Under the pieces are notes generated by a model. It worked only from the letters and a program-made list of their open reading frames with translations. It was not told where the DNA came from and did no database searches. A stretch of 64,000 bases of DNA from Pseudomonas kilonensis. Lineage in GTDB: Bacteria > Pseudomonadota > Gammaproteobacteria > Pseudomonadales > Pseudomonadaceae. The stretch covers positions 1-64,000 of the forward strand of contig NZ_LHVH01000009.1 in the NCBI RefSeq assembly GCF_001269885.1. Direction: 5' to 3'. The position numbers and the translations under genes are program-made. Of this stretch, positions 10,400 to 18,483 are shown piece after piece; positions within the stretch are counted from its first letter, which is position 1, and each line of letters begins with the position of its first letter.

Positions 10400-10972
10400 A
10401 TGAAAGTGCCTGTACGGGAGGCAGTGCGCGGCAAAGGCTGGGGGCATTTTCTGCTTGCCGGCCTTTTGTGTCTGCTGTTGCCTGTCGTGGTAGCCGAAGA
10501 GCAGGCGACGACCCAGGCCGAGCAGCGGGCCGAAGCGGTGACCCAGGTTGTGCTGGGAATCCTCAGCTACGCCCGTTGGCCTGTGGAGCCCACCCAACTG
10601 CAACTGTGCATCGTCGGGCCGACCCAATACACCGATGATCTGGTCAAGGGCACCACCCAGGCCACGGGGCGGCCGGTGACTGTGCAGCGGTTGCTGGCCG
10701 ATCATCCCGATATCGCCACTGAGTGCAACGCGGTCTATGTCGGCAGGCTGACCAACGATGAGCACGCCCGTCTGTTTGCGTCCTTGATCGGCAAGCCAGT
10801 GTTGAGCATCAGTGAAGGCGGCGACCAGTGCACCGTGGGTAGCCTGTTCTGCCTGCGGGTCGGTGATGAACAAGTGTCTTTCGAGGTCAACCTCGATTCC
10901 GTGGCACGCAGTGGCGTGCGCATCCATCCGAGTGTGCTGCAGCTTTCCCGCCGCAGGTCCGCAACGCCATGA
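10400..10972 (+). CDS. yfiR: Periplasmic repressor YfiR of the YfiN diguanylate cyclase
   Basis: YfiR, 190 aa, is the soluble periplasmic repressor that binds the sensor domain of YfiN and keeps c-di-GMP synthesis low. Release follows redox or envelope stress, or YfiB capture. An N-terminal signal segment (about residues 14-32, rich in Leu/Val) precedes the mature domain. Cysteines C70, C109, C144 and C151 are in the same spacing as the four structural cysteines of P. aeruginosa YfiR (C71, C110, C145, C152), so the disulfide-based folding control should be retained. The start at 10400 has a weak AAGAGA box upstream. The stop overlaps the yfiN start (ATGA). First gene of yfiRNB. Confidence 0.93.
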   Translation: MKVPVREAVRGKGWGHFLLAGLLCLLLPVVVAEEQATTQAEQRAEAVTQVVLGILSYARWPVEPTQLQLCIVGPTQYTDDLVKGTTQATGRPVTVQRLLADHPDIATECNAVYVGRLTNDEHARLFASLIGKPVLSISEGGDQCTVGSLFCLRVGDEQVSFEVNLDSVARSGVRIHPSVLQLSRRRSATP

Positions 10973-12237
10973 AGCAGAGCAAACCACGGGGCCGTCCCAC
11001 CCTGGGCTCGGTCATCGGTCGCGGTCATCTGATCGTCGCATTAGTGGCCATTTCCATGGCCAGTGTGTCCCTGACCTTGCTCGGGCTGCTGGCGTTGCGG
11101 GTCTACGCCGACCACAACCTGCACTTGATCGCCCGTTCGATCAACTACACCGTAGAAGCCGCCGTGGTTTTCGATGATTCGGCCGCGGCCACCGAAGCAC
11201 TGGCCTTGATCGCCTCTACCGAGGAAGTCGCCGATGCCGAGGTGTTCAATGAAAATGGCCGTCTGTTGGCGCGCTGGCAACGACCGCAAACCGGCCTGTT
11301 GTCAGAACTGGAAGTGCACATTGCCAAGGCATTCCTGGAAAAGCCCATCAGCCTGCCGATCGTTCATCAAGGGCAGAACATCGGTCGCATCGTGTTGGCG
11401 GGGCATGGCGGCAGCCTGTTGCGCTTTTTGCTCAGCGGTCTGGCGGGGATCATCCTATGCACGGCGGTGAGTGCCTGGGTGGCGCTTTACCTGGCGCGGC
11501 GCCAGTTGCGGGCGATCACCGGGCCGCTGCGCAGCCTGGCCGAGGTGGCCCACGCGGCCCGTAGTGAACGAGCCCTGGACCGACGCGTGCCACCAGCAGC
11601 CATCGCCGAACTGGATAACCTGGCCAATGACTTCAACGCACTGCTTGATGAACTGGAATCCTGGCAGACTCACCTGCAAAGCGAAAACGAAACCCTGGCC
11701 CACCAGGCCAGTCACGACAGCTTGACCGGCTTGCCGAACCGGGCGCTGTTCGAAGGCCGGCTGATTCGCGCCTTGCGCAATGCCAACAAGCACAATGAGC
11801 AAGTGGCCGTGCTGTACCTGGACAGTGATCGGTTCAAGGGCATCAATGACAATTTCGGCCACGCCGCCGGCGACGCGGTGCTGACGGCCGTGGCGACTCG
11901 GGTCCGGGCACAGTTGCGCGAGGACGACTTGGTCGCGCGCTTGGGGGGCGACGAATTCGCCGTGCTGCTGGCGCCCTTGCACAAGGCCGAGGACGCTGAG
12001 CGGATCGCTGAAAAGATCATCGCCAGCATGGAAATGCCGATTCAATTGCCCGGTAACGCCTGCGTGTTGACCTCCCTCAGTATCGGCATTGCCCTCTACC
12101 CGGATCATGGTGCCACACCGAGCACCCTGCTCCACGCCGCCGATGCGGCCATGTATCAAGCCAAACGCCTCGCCCGAGGCGGTCAACATACGGCGGGGTC
12201 GGATCATTCCGTCGCTGATCTTCAAACCAGGAGCTGA
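10969..12237 (+). CDS. yfiN: Membrane diguanylate cyclase YfiN (TpbB)
   Basis: YfiN/TpbB, 422 aa, makes c-di-GMP from GTP and promotes exopolysaccharide production and small-colony phenotypes when derepressed. Topology: TM1 at about residues 21-45, a periplasmic CHASE8/PAS-like sensor at about 48-150 that YfiR binds, TM2 at about 153-178, HAMP to about 230, then a GGDEF domain. The active-site loop GGDEF is intact at 326-330. The product-inhibition I-site RxxD (R317-D320) is present five residues upstream, so feedback control is expected. The start is fixed by overlap with yfiR, and yfiB follows after 3 bp. Confidence 0.95.
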   Translation: MKQSKPRGRPTLGSVIGRGHLIVALVAISMASVSLTLLGLLALRVYADHNLHLIARSINYTVEAAVVFDDSAAATEALALIASTEEVADAEVFNENGRLLARWQRPQTGLLSELEVHIAKAFLEKPISLPIVHQGQNIGRIVLAGHGGSLLRFLLSGLAGIILCTAVSAWVALYLARRQLRAITGPLRSLAEVAHAARSERALDRRVPPAAIAELDNLANDFNALLDELESWQTHLQSENETLAHQASHDSLTGLPNRALFEGRLIRALRNANKHNEQVAVLYLDSDRFKGINDNFGHAAGDAVLTAVATRVRAQLREDDLVARLGGDEFAVLLAPLHKAEDAERIAEKIIASMEMPIQLPGNACVLTSLSIGIALYPDHGATPSTLLHAADAAMYQAKRLARGGQHTAGSDHSVADLQTRS

Positions 12238-12240
12238 CTC

Positions 12241-12744
12241 GTGCGTTCATCCCTTCAACTTTCCCTGCGCTGGTTCGCGGCACTTTTCCTGCTTGCCGTC
12301 GTGGTCCTGAGCGGTTGCCAGACAGCACTGCCGAAAGGCCTGACCCCGGCGCAAATTGCCGTACTCAAGCAACAAGGTTTCGAGCTGACTGACGATGGCT
12401 GGGCCTTCGGTTTGTCGGGCAAGGTGCTGTTTGGCAGCGATGTGGAAAACCTCAATCCGGCCAGTACCGAAATCGTCGAGCGCATCGGCAAGGCGTTGCT
12501 GGGAGCGGGCATCGAGCGGGTACGTGTCGATGGCCATACCGACGCATCGGGCTCACAGGCCTACAACGAACAACTGTCGAAGCGGCGCGCCGCCAGCGTG
12601 AGCAAGGTGCTGACAAGCGTTGGCATGCGCGAAGAGAACGTCCAACTGCGCGGCCTGGGCAGCAGCAAACCGGTTGCCTCTAACGACACCGTCAGCGGTC
12701 GCACCGAAAACCGCCGTGTCGCCATCGTGGTCATCGCCGACTAG
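12241..12744 (+). CDS. yfiB: OmpA-like lipoprotein YfiB
   Basis: YfiB, 167 aa, is an outer-membrane lipoprotein with an OmpA C-terminal peptidoglycan-binding domain. In the known system it sequesters YfiR at the outer membrane and thereby activates YfiN. The lipobox LSGC puts the lipidated cysteine at C26, the same position as in P. aeruginosa. The OmpA core has the VDGHTDASG block and the NRRVAIVV end. The start is GTG at 12241 with AGGAG 8 nt upstream, 3 bp after yfiN. The stop TAG sits inside CTAG, which is also the reverse-strand stop of a LysR 3' fragment. This suggests that before the island inserted, yfiB and the LysR gene were convergent with overlapping stop codons. Confidence 0.94.
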   Translation: MRSSLQLSLRWFAALFLLAVVVLSGCQTALPKGLTPAQIAVLKQQGFELTDDGWAFGLSGKVLFGSDVENLNPASTEIVERIGKALLGAGIERVRVDGHTDASGSQAYNEQLSKRRAASVSKVLTSVGMREENVQLRGLGSSKPVASNDTVSGRTENRRVAIVVIAD

Positions 12745-12876
12745 TCGGCGAACACCATCTCCCGGCTGTCGCCCATCAGCAGTGGCTGGTTCTGTTCAGT
12801 CACTTCGCGAATGTAATCCCACAACAACGTAATCCGCTTCAGCTTCCTCAAGTCCTCCGGCAGTACATCCAGAACT
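12745..12876 (-). repeat. Left direct repeat: LysR 3'-end fragment (attL-like)
   Basis: This 132-bp sequence duplicates 18488-18620, the last about 44 codons of the LysR gene at 18484-19473. It differs by two substitutions (CGGCTG/CGACTG, CACTTCGC/CACCTCGC) and one deleted C (CCTCCGG versus CCTCCCGG), which shifts the frame. The reverse-strand reading ends EMVFAD-stop, like the intact copy. It is a non-functional relic of the original gene end and marks the left border of the island. Confidence 0.88.
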
Positions 12877-12921
12877 TTTAAGGGATACAGGTTAACCCAA
12901 TGAATACGGGGCTTAACCGAT

Positions 12922-13086
12922 ATGAACCTCACTTTAACGCGACCTGCTGTCACAACCATTGTCACAAGTCTCCTCGCATCTCAGAGGCCTGCCGCAAGGC
13001 TCGCTATGCCATATCACTACAGGCGCAACGGTATCTACTACCTGCGTTTGAGGGCGACAGGCCCTAGTGGCTGTTGGGGGGGTTAA
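12922..13086 (+). pseudogene. Truncated tyrosine-recombinase (integrase) N-terminus
   Basis: An open frame of 54 codons starts at ATG 12922. It contains the stretch MPYHYRRNGIYYLRLRATG (from about residue 29), which resembles the N-terminal entry of phage-type integrases that begins with a short zinc-less beta-hairpin. The catalytic domain (R...HxxR...Y) is absent and the frame stops at 13084. Downstream I could not find the rest in any frame. Its position just inside the left repeat, reading inward, is where an integrase is expected. Family assignment is from memory of such N-termini and is moderate. Confidence 0.5.
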
Positions 13087-13681
13087 AGCGAACCGTTATG
13101 CTATAACTCTTGGCGTGAGGTGCCCTGTGCTAGCGTATCCCCGCCCCTGACTGACACCCTCCCTAGGGCACCGCACAGGAGAAATGCCAGTGGCTACCGT
13201 GCCTCAGGCATACAGACCTTGGCAGAGCACTTAGCTAGCGGCACCTGTCTTTTTGCAGCCTGGGAACGGCGCTTAACCTCGAACCAGCCTGTGCGGAGTT
13301 TCCTCTGTTTCACCAGATAACCCTCTGATATTCCGTCCGCAGATTTACGGGTGATTTCAGCCAAGGGCGGGTGCAAAAATTGAAGAGTTTGGGTGTTGCG
13401 AAATTGCACTCTACTTGGCCAGCCAGCTTCGTCACCATGGTCGGTAGAGAACTGCCCATTGCTGCCGGTGGCCACAGTAAAAGATCGCCCAAAGCTTGCC
13501 TCTTAAACGGAAGAAACCGAACAGTAGTAACTCAAGTAAAAAACTAAAGTTATCCTGCATCACTACGCATGAATGCGATTGTTAACTTAAAAATCTACAG
13601 GGTAAAAGCCATGACCGTCAAGCCTGAGTCAAGCGGCCGTTAAAACTGACCGCTGGAATCAAAATTTCCTATTTAAAACTA
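13087..13681. other. Non-coding stretch of the island
   Basis: There is no gene I can support here. A reverse-strand frame at 13194-13475 (93 aa, basic, with a Lys/Arg-rich end) shows no recognisable domain or ribosome-binding site and overlaps a plus-strand frame of similar size. The segment probably contains eroded integrase or element sequence. The last 100 bp before the ATPase gene stop are AT-rich and hold only a weak 5-bp hairpin (AGCGG/CCGCT near 13633-13655). Confidence 0.4.
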
Positions 13682-16513
13682 CTAGTAACGGGAGCGTTGC
13701 TGTAAAACTGGCGCACGGACCAATTGGTCCCACACTTCAGAAAAGGCGGAGGGCTGAGAGTCGGCGGCTTCCCTAATATTAGTGTCGCTACCAAAATAGA
13801 GGAGTGTGATTCCGAACGAGTCTGTGAGAGTAAGTTCTGCGCATACCGCGGATAAGTCGAGCGTCAGTGGGGGGACTATACCCATTGCCCAAAGCCCCCA
13901 AGCACCGAGATCAACCTCCAAAGTTAACCTATTCCACTGACTTCGTGGGACGTTCCCAGGCGTAACAAGTTCAGAGACATCTTTTTTTCGAACAAGTATT
14001 CGCCGTCCCACTACTCCCAATGGCTCAAAGAAAACAGTTGAAGTCCCATACTGCTCATAGCCGCCAATGGAGTCTCGCAGAAAGTTAGTTCTACTTATTT
14101 TGGTGTGGGTGATCCCATCTACGGCGACGTAATGCTCGGCCCATTCCGTTAGTGATTGTGACGTAAATGCTCCGCGACTGTTTGATACGTTAGCTGGATC
14201 GATGACGATGCTAGTTATTTTTGCTGCTCGCAGAAGATCCGCGTCCGTGGGTATTATCCCAGTCTTTGAAATAACTATAGGGGAAATTTTGTTGCGGTAG
14301 TCTCCTGTAGGCGACATACCAATTATTCCCGGCTTAACGGTAAGCAATACATTTTCAGGTGTGATTCCGGGATTGAGATTTTCAAATTTATGAATTAGTC
14401 GTGTGGCTAAATAATTCGATAAATCCAGAGCAAGCTCCTTCTGAAACTCTGTGTGATCCATGACTACCGCGTCGCGCTGCAAGTTTATGGGAAACCTTCC
14501 ATCAGCATCAAAAACAACCAAGCTCGGTGGGGTTGCGGAAATATAGCCAAGTTCTTCCGAAATTGCTGGCGTTAGTTTGCGACTATTTTGGCAGACCATT
14601 ACTCCATTACAGATAACTATGTCATCCGGTCGTCCCCATTTCTCAAGCATCTCATAGCTCCAAAGTATATCGTCGTATCCTTCGGCAAAGACTCGGCGCC
14701 ATTTGGTTGAGTCGAGATTGGAGTCGCACTCTGGTACGGTATATTTCTGCCTCAGGTGAGTTTCAGTTTCGTCCGCGAATATTCTTTTTACGCTCGGACT
14801 TGCAAGGCAATACCAATCCCATAATCCCGCCTCTTTAATGAGTTTAGCTTTGACTTTATCTGATATTGGAATCTCAATACGGGTTCCAGCGTGAAACTTG
14901 CAGGGCCTCACCTCTATCGACTCTGAGCCTTGTTTGCACGAAAATGTAATCGCATCATCTTCGGTATCGAAGATTGATCGGGTAGTAACTTTAATCTCAG
15001 GACCTAGGAGAAAGGCTGCGAGCAAGCCTATTCCAAAGCGACCTGTACGATGGACTGTGGAGTGGCCAGCCGATTCGTGATTTTTCCGCCATATATCACT
15101 ACGCCGAAATGATGCTCCAATATTGAGAAGGTATTTGTCAACTACATCGGAGGTCATGCCGACGCCGAAGTCTTCGATAACTAGCTTCGCGGCACTGCCG
15201 TCGGAACAATTTAATGTGACGATTACATCGTCGCTTGATTTTAATGTCGAGGTCACCAACCCTTTCACGATCAAATCGTCACGCTCTCGGCAAGCGTCAA
15301 CAGCGTTTTGGACTAGCTCGCGGATGCCAATTTCCGGTTTTTCACCGTAAAGTGGCATAACTAGTAAGTCCATTAGCTCGGCGCTAGCGGTCTTGAATCG
15401 AAAGTCACGAGGAAGAAACGGTGGTTTTCGTTGTTTCCAGAATAAGTGCGGATCGTCTATATTGGATCTAATTCGTCTAATTGTGATTCCAAGAGAACTC
15501 AGTGGTGGGAGTCGACCATAGACCTCGCCAAGCACAGCCCAGCTTTTGTCTAGTTCACTCTGAATATCACGAAGTAAACTCTGCATCCCTAGAAACGTTG
15601 CGGCGCTCTCTGGTTCGCAATCCACAAAAATGGCTTCTGGATCGTCATGCGCTTGGTTGATCTCCCGCACTGACATATGCTTACGCCATTCACCGCGCGA
15701 AACCGGGCTAACTAGCGATTTGAGTCTAAGTAACTGCCCTGGAGCTCGTGATGAATGGATTTGGAGGTAGTCAGCAATACGTAACACCATCATTATAAAG
15801 GGTGCTCGACAGTTACGGTGTACGCGTCGCTGGTTTGGCTCTAGTACATCAACTGCCGACCGGATGGATGAATTATGGCTCCTTGCCACATATCCTGAAA
15901 GATCCATTAGGTCTCTGAATTCGTCATCTGCAAGAGATAATGGAGAGTTTGGTCCAGGTATTCCGGAAATGGCAATTTCATGCGCAAGTCTCGCATGATG
16001 CCTTCGCAGAAACTCTCCAATTAGCAAGCGATGTTTGAATGTAAGATCAAGTTTATTTGATGGGATATCTTGAATTGGATCTGAGCTTCCAAATAACGCG
16101 TGTAACTTTCGCTGGTCAAATCGACGTGCCTCTGTCAGAAACTGGTCCCAAAGGGCTGGCCACGCCATCTCATTTTGAATATAGCGAGATGGTGCGGACT
16201 GGTACCTACCCTCTATCAGGGAAAAAAAACCGTCTTCGGAAATATGGAGGGCGCAATCATGCAAGAGTACTGATAGTGTAATAACTGCCCCATCTTCAGC
16301 TGTTAGATGCGGCCACGACTCGTCGGATATTAGTCCTTCTGCAGTAAGTAATACCTCAGCTAAATGTTTAAGGCTGTGATCCGTATACTCGTGAAAGAAA
16401 ACCGTTCTGTTGTCTAGAGTCCACGGCTCAACAATTGATAATGCTTTTAGTACTGCCGCGTTAAGAGCATGATCTTGACGTATGAGATTTTCAATGCGAG
16501 GTGGCAATTGCAT
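13682..16513 (-). CDS. HD-domain / GHKL (Hsp90-like) ATPase protein
   Basis: A 943-aa protein with two recognisable parts. Residues 1-260 look like an HD-superfamily phosphohydrolase: H41, D45-H46, H50 and the LLHDCALH block with H85-D86 and H90. Residues about 380-560 form a GHKL/Hsp90-type ATPase: N-box ELVQNAVDA (E399, N403, D406), G1 box EDFGVGM (D448, G450, G452) and G2 box FGIGLLAAF (G494-A499). The C-terminal about 380 residues have no motif I can name. All ATP-binding boxes look intact. The start at 16513 has AGGAAA about 7 nt upstream. GHKL ATPases occur in bacterial conflict systems (MORC/MutL-like families), and this one sits in an island with a HEPN-like partner. An anti-phage role is therefore plausible but is inference. 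No signal peptide or membrane segment is evident, so it should be cytoplasmic. Confidence 0.8.
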   Translation of the reverse strand: MQLPPRIENLIRQDHALNAAVLKALSIVEPWTLDNRTVFFHEYTDHSLKHLAEVLLTAEGLISDESWPHLTAEDGAVITLSVLLHDCALHISEDGFFSLIEGRYQSAPSRYIQNEMAWPALWDQFLTEARRFDQRKLHALFGSSDPIQDIPSNKLDLTFKHRLLIGEFLRRHHARLAHEIAISGIPGPNSPLSLADDEFRDLMDLSGYVARSHNSSIRSAVDVLEPNQRRVHRNCRAPFIMMVLRIADYLQIHSSRAPGQLLRLKSLVSPVSRGEWRKHMSVREINQAHDDPEAIFVDCEPESAATFLGMQSLLRDIQSELDKSWAVLGEVYGRLPPLSSLGITIRRIRSNIDDPHLFWKQRKPPFLPRDFRFKTASAELMDLLVMPLYGEKPEIGIRELVQNAVDACRERDDLIVKGLVTSTLKSSDDVIVTLNCSDGSAAKLVIEDFGVGMTSDVVDKYLLNIGASFRRSDIWRKNHESAGHSTVHRTGRFGIGLLAAFLLGPEIKVTTRSIFDTEDDAITFSCKQGSESIEVRPCKFHAGTRIEIPISDKVKAKLIKEAGLWDWYCLASPSVKRIFADETETHLRQKYTVPECDSNLDSTKWRRVFAEGYDDILWSYEMLEKWGRPDDIVICNGVMVCQNSRKLTPAISEELGYISATPPSLVVFDADGRFPINLQRDAVVMDHTEFQKELALDLSNYLATRLIHKFENLNPGITPENVLLTVKPGIIGMSPTGDYRNKISPIVISKTGIIPTDADLLRAAKITSIVIDPANVSNSRGAFTSQSLTEWAEHYVAVDGITHTKISRTNFLRDSIGGYEQYGTSTVFFEPLGVVGRRILVRKKDVSELVTPGNVPRSQWNRLTLEVDLGAWGLWAMGIVPPLTLDLSAVCAELTLTDSFGITLLYFGSDTNIREAADSQPSAFSEVWDQLVRAPVLQQRSRY

Positions 16514-16920
16514 TTTAAAGTTTCCTGCTAGAACGCGGCATTTTAATGAAGGTGGCGAGAGGCATCGGTCCGTTATGAATCATGCAGCACCTCCCTTTGC
16601 GTATAAATTTGTACGTCTGCGGAGACTAACGCGTGATAGGCGGGAAATACAACTGCGAAGCAAGATGTGAAGAGATTTATTGTGGTGAAAAAAAGCCAAT
16701 TTTTGGGGGCGGCGACTCTTGGCCGTTAGGTGTCTATTGCTTAGAGCTGCAATTGGTCGTTTACTGCCGGTCATGATGACTAAGCGTGCAGGTCAAGCCC
16801 AATGCGAATGAGTGGTCAAGTCAGTGCAATTAACCAGGTGTCAACGGATCTGGAAAATTGGCCCCCAACCAGCGGTGAGATGATCTAGGCTTCCCGCACC
16901 ATCAGTCAAGGACGATAGCC
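16514..16920. other. Island intergenic region, possible insertion-sequence end
   Basis: This AT-rich spacer divides the two divergent cargo transcripts. The stretch near 16850-16870 (TGTCAACGGATCTGGAAAAT followed by TGGCCCCC) resembles the terminal repeat of IS21-type elements as I remember them. No transposase gene and no second end are present, so at most it is an IS scar. It must also contain the promoter of the ATPase gene, which reads leftward from 16513. Confidence 0.3.
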
Positions 16921-17142
16921 ATGTCAGATAACTCAGATGCCAAGATCGCCACTGCCGACGCTCTAACATGGCCCCTGCACAACTAGCACGCCTTGAGTGC
17001 TGCCATAGAAGATATTGCCAAGTGGCTCTCAGAGAGTGGTGTAGGGAGTGTTGCGGCTAACGCTACAGCAGCCATGGAAGCGCTGGACACGAATGCCCGA
17101 GGGATTACTGGCGCCATCATCATGCGACTACGGCGGTCGTAG
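16921..17142 (+). pseudogene. Small gene interrupted by an amber codon
   Basis: The frame starts at ATG 16921 with AAGGA at 16908-16912. It runs MSDNSDAKIATADALTWPLH-N, meets TAG at 16984, and then continues open for 51 more codons (ALSAAIEDIAKWLSESG...) to a second TAG at 17140. Both halves have normal codon use and together make a 72-residue, mostly helical acidic protein. A single C-to-T change (CAG to TAG) would account for the break. Function is unknown. The downstream half is rich in Ala and resembles small uncharacterised Pseudomonas proteins. Position 17143-17331 after it holds no gene I can see. Confidence 0.5.
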
Positions 17143-17331
17143 GCCGGACTTTGGCTACCCACCGTGTCAGCTACGGATTTCTTGGTTTACTCCTTCGTTT
17201 TGGCATTAGTCAGGATGGTCCTCTAGGCGAAGCCTTTGGGGATGTCGTCTGCCTTCTACTCGGTGGCTGTGCTGGGTGATCTTGCAGAAGCTATGATGCC
17301 ACTTTGGCTGAAACTAACTCGGATGAATTGA

Positions 17332-18273
17332 ATGGCAATATTTGATTTGTACTCTAAGCGTCAAAGACGTTCACGCGGTGAGGTCTGCGATGTATACACC
17401 TATGGCCCATTTTCCGACCCGTTTCGTACGCAATTGTCCTTTATGATCCAGGATCTTTTAGGTAACGAAAACGACTACATCCGGCATTGGCAACCACGAG
17501 AGGCGTACACGGAAATCGTGAGAGTTCTACGGAAGGAATATGGGCAGCGGAGCATAAGCAAGATTCAACAAAGAGAAGCATTTTCCGAGCTGCATCATTT
17601 CTTGCAAGAAGAGCTTGACGTAGAAAAATGCCTCGACGCAATCGAGCTATCTTATGCGCTTGGGTCTGACATGGCGCGGTCGCAGTCCTACTCGGGTCGT
17701 ACAAACGCCGATGCACATGTGGATGAATGCTTAACAGAGCTGAACGAAAGGTTTAAAGAGGCAGGGTTAGGGTACGAGTTAATCGACGGACGAATTGTCC
17801 GCATAGACTCACAGCTTATCCATTCGGAGGTCATTAAGCCTGCGATTGGATTCCTTAATGCTGAGGAGTTTCAAGGGCCCCGCGATGAGTTTTTAGGGGC
17901 ATATGAGCACTACCGCCATGGGTTCTACGAAGAAGCGCTGGTTGAATCTTTGAAGTCCTTTGAGAGCACTATGAAGGTCATACTGAGTCTGAACAAGAAG
18001 CCTTATGACAAGAGTGACACCGCTGCAAAACTCGTTGGCAAGTGCTCAAAGGCTGGGCTAATCCCCTCATATAACGAGTCCCAGCTACAGTCTTTAGAAA
18101 ACGTTCTGATAAGCGGAATACCCACTTTGCGAAACAGGAACGGCGGACATGGGCAAGGGGAAGAAATTAGGGTGGTGGAGCCAGAAATCGTCGCCTATGG
18201 GTTGCATTTAACGGCATCTGCCATAGTCATGCTAGCGGGCCTTGAGGCCAAGCGTGACAAGGTGGGCCCTTGA
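17332..18273 (+). CDS. STM4504/CBY_0614-type protein with HEPN-like C-terminus
   Basis: A 313-aa protein starting MAIFDLYSKRQRRSRGEV, the signature opening of the STM4504/CBY_0614 family, whose N-terminus resembles the AbiJ N-terminal domain. The C-terminal about 120 residues are helical and match the abortive-infection C-terminus (Abi_C) pattern. They include LRNRNGGHG, where R267-N268 and H273 fit the RNxxxxH motif of HEPN ribonucleases. An inferred role is RNA cleavage during phage infection; this is not shown. The start at 17332 lacks a good ribosome-binding site (GGATGAATTG upstream). It is transcribed away from the HD-GHKL ATPase, with which it may form a two-gene module. Codon use is less GC-biased than that of the flanking core genes. 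Confidence 0.75.
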   Translation: MAIFDLYSKRQRRSRGEVCDVYTYGPFSDPFRTQLSFMIQDLLGNENDYIRHWQPREAYTEIVRVLRKEYGQRSISKIQQREAFSELHHFLQEELDVEKCLDAIELSYALGSDMARSQSYSGRTNADAHVDECLTELNERFKEAGLGYELIDGRIVRIDSQLIHSEVIKPAIGFLNAEEFQGPRDEFLGAYEHYRHGFYEEALVESLKSFESTMKVILSLNKKPYDKSDTAAKLVGKCSKAGLIPSYNESQLQSLENVLISGIPTLRNRNGGHGQGEEIRVVEPEIVAYGLHLTASAIVMLAGLEAKRDKVGP

Positions 18274-18483
18274 GAATCTAACAGAAATATCTGAATGACC
18301 ACCTCACTACGGGCGTACTCGCGCATCCCGCGGGAGCCTTATCGCTCCTGCATGGATCTTTTCGTTCGCCCGCGTGCGCCTCTGGATGAGGGACTTTGGG
18401 AGCTCTCAGATGTTAGAAGTCACGTATCAACCTCTGACACAAACCTTTGGCAAAGACGTGTTGAGCCCGTTGCGATTCGGCCG

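Noticed and set aside
12741..12965. A 74-codon minus-strand frame ending like the LysR protein.
   Set aside because: It is the frameshifted relic of the LysR 3' end (left repeat) joined to unrelated sequence, not a gene.
13194..13475. A 93-codon minus-strand frame in the island.
   Set aside because: No ribosome-binding site, no family resemblance, and an overlapping frame on the other strand; kept only as a note for the region.
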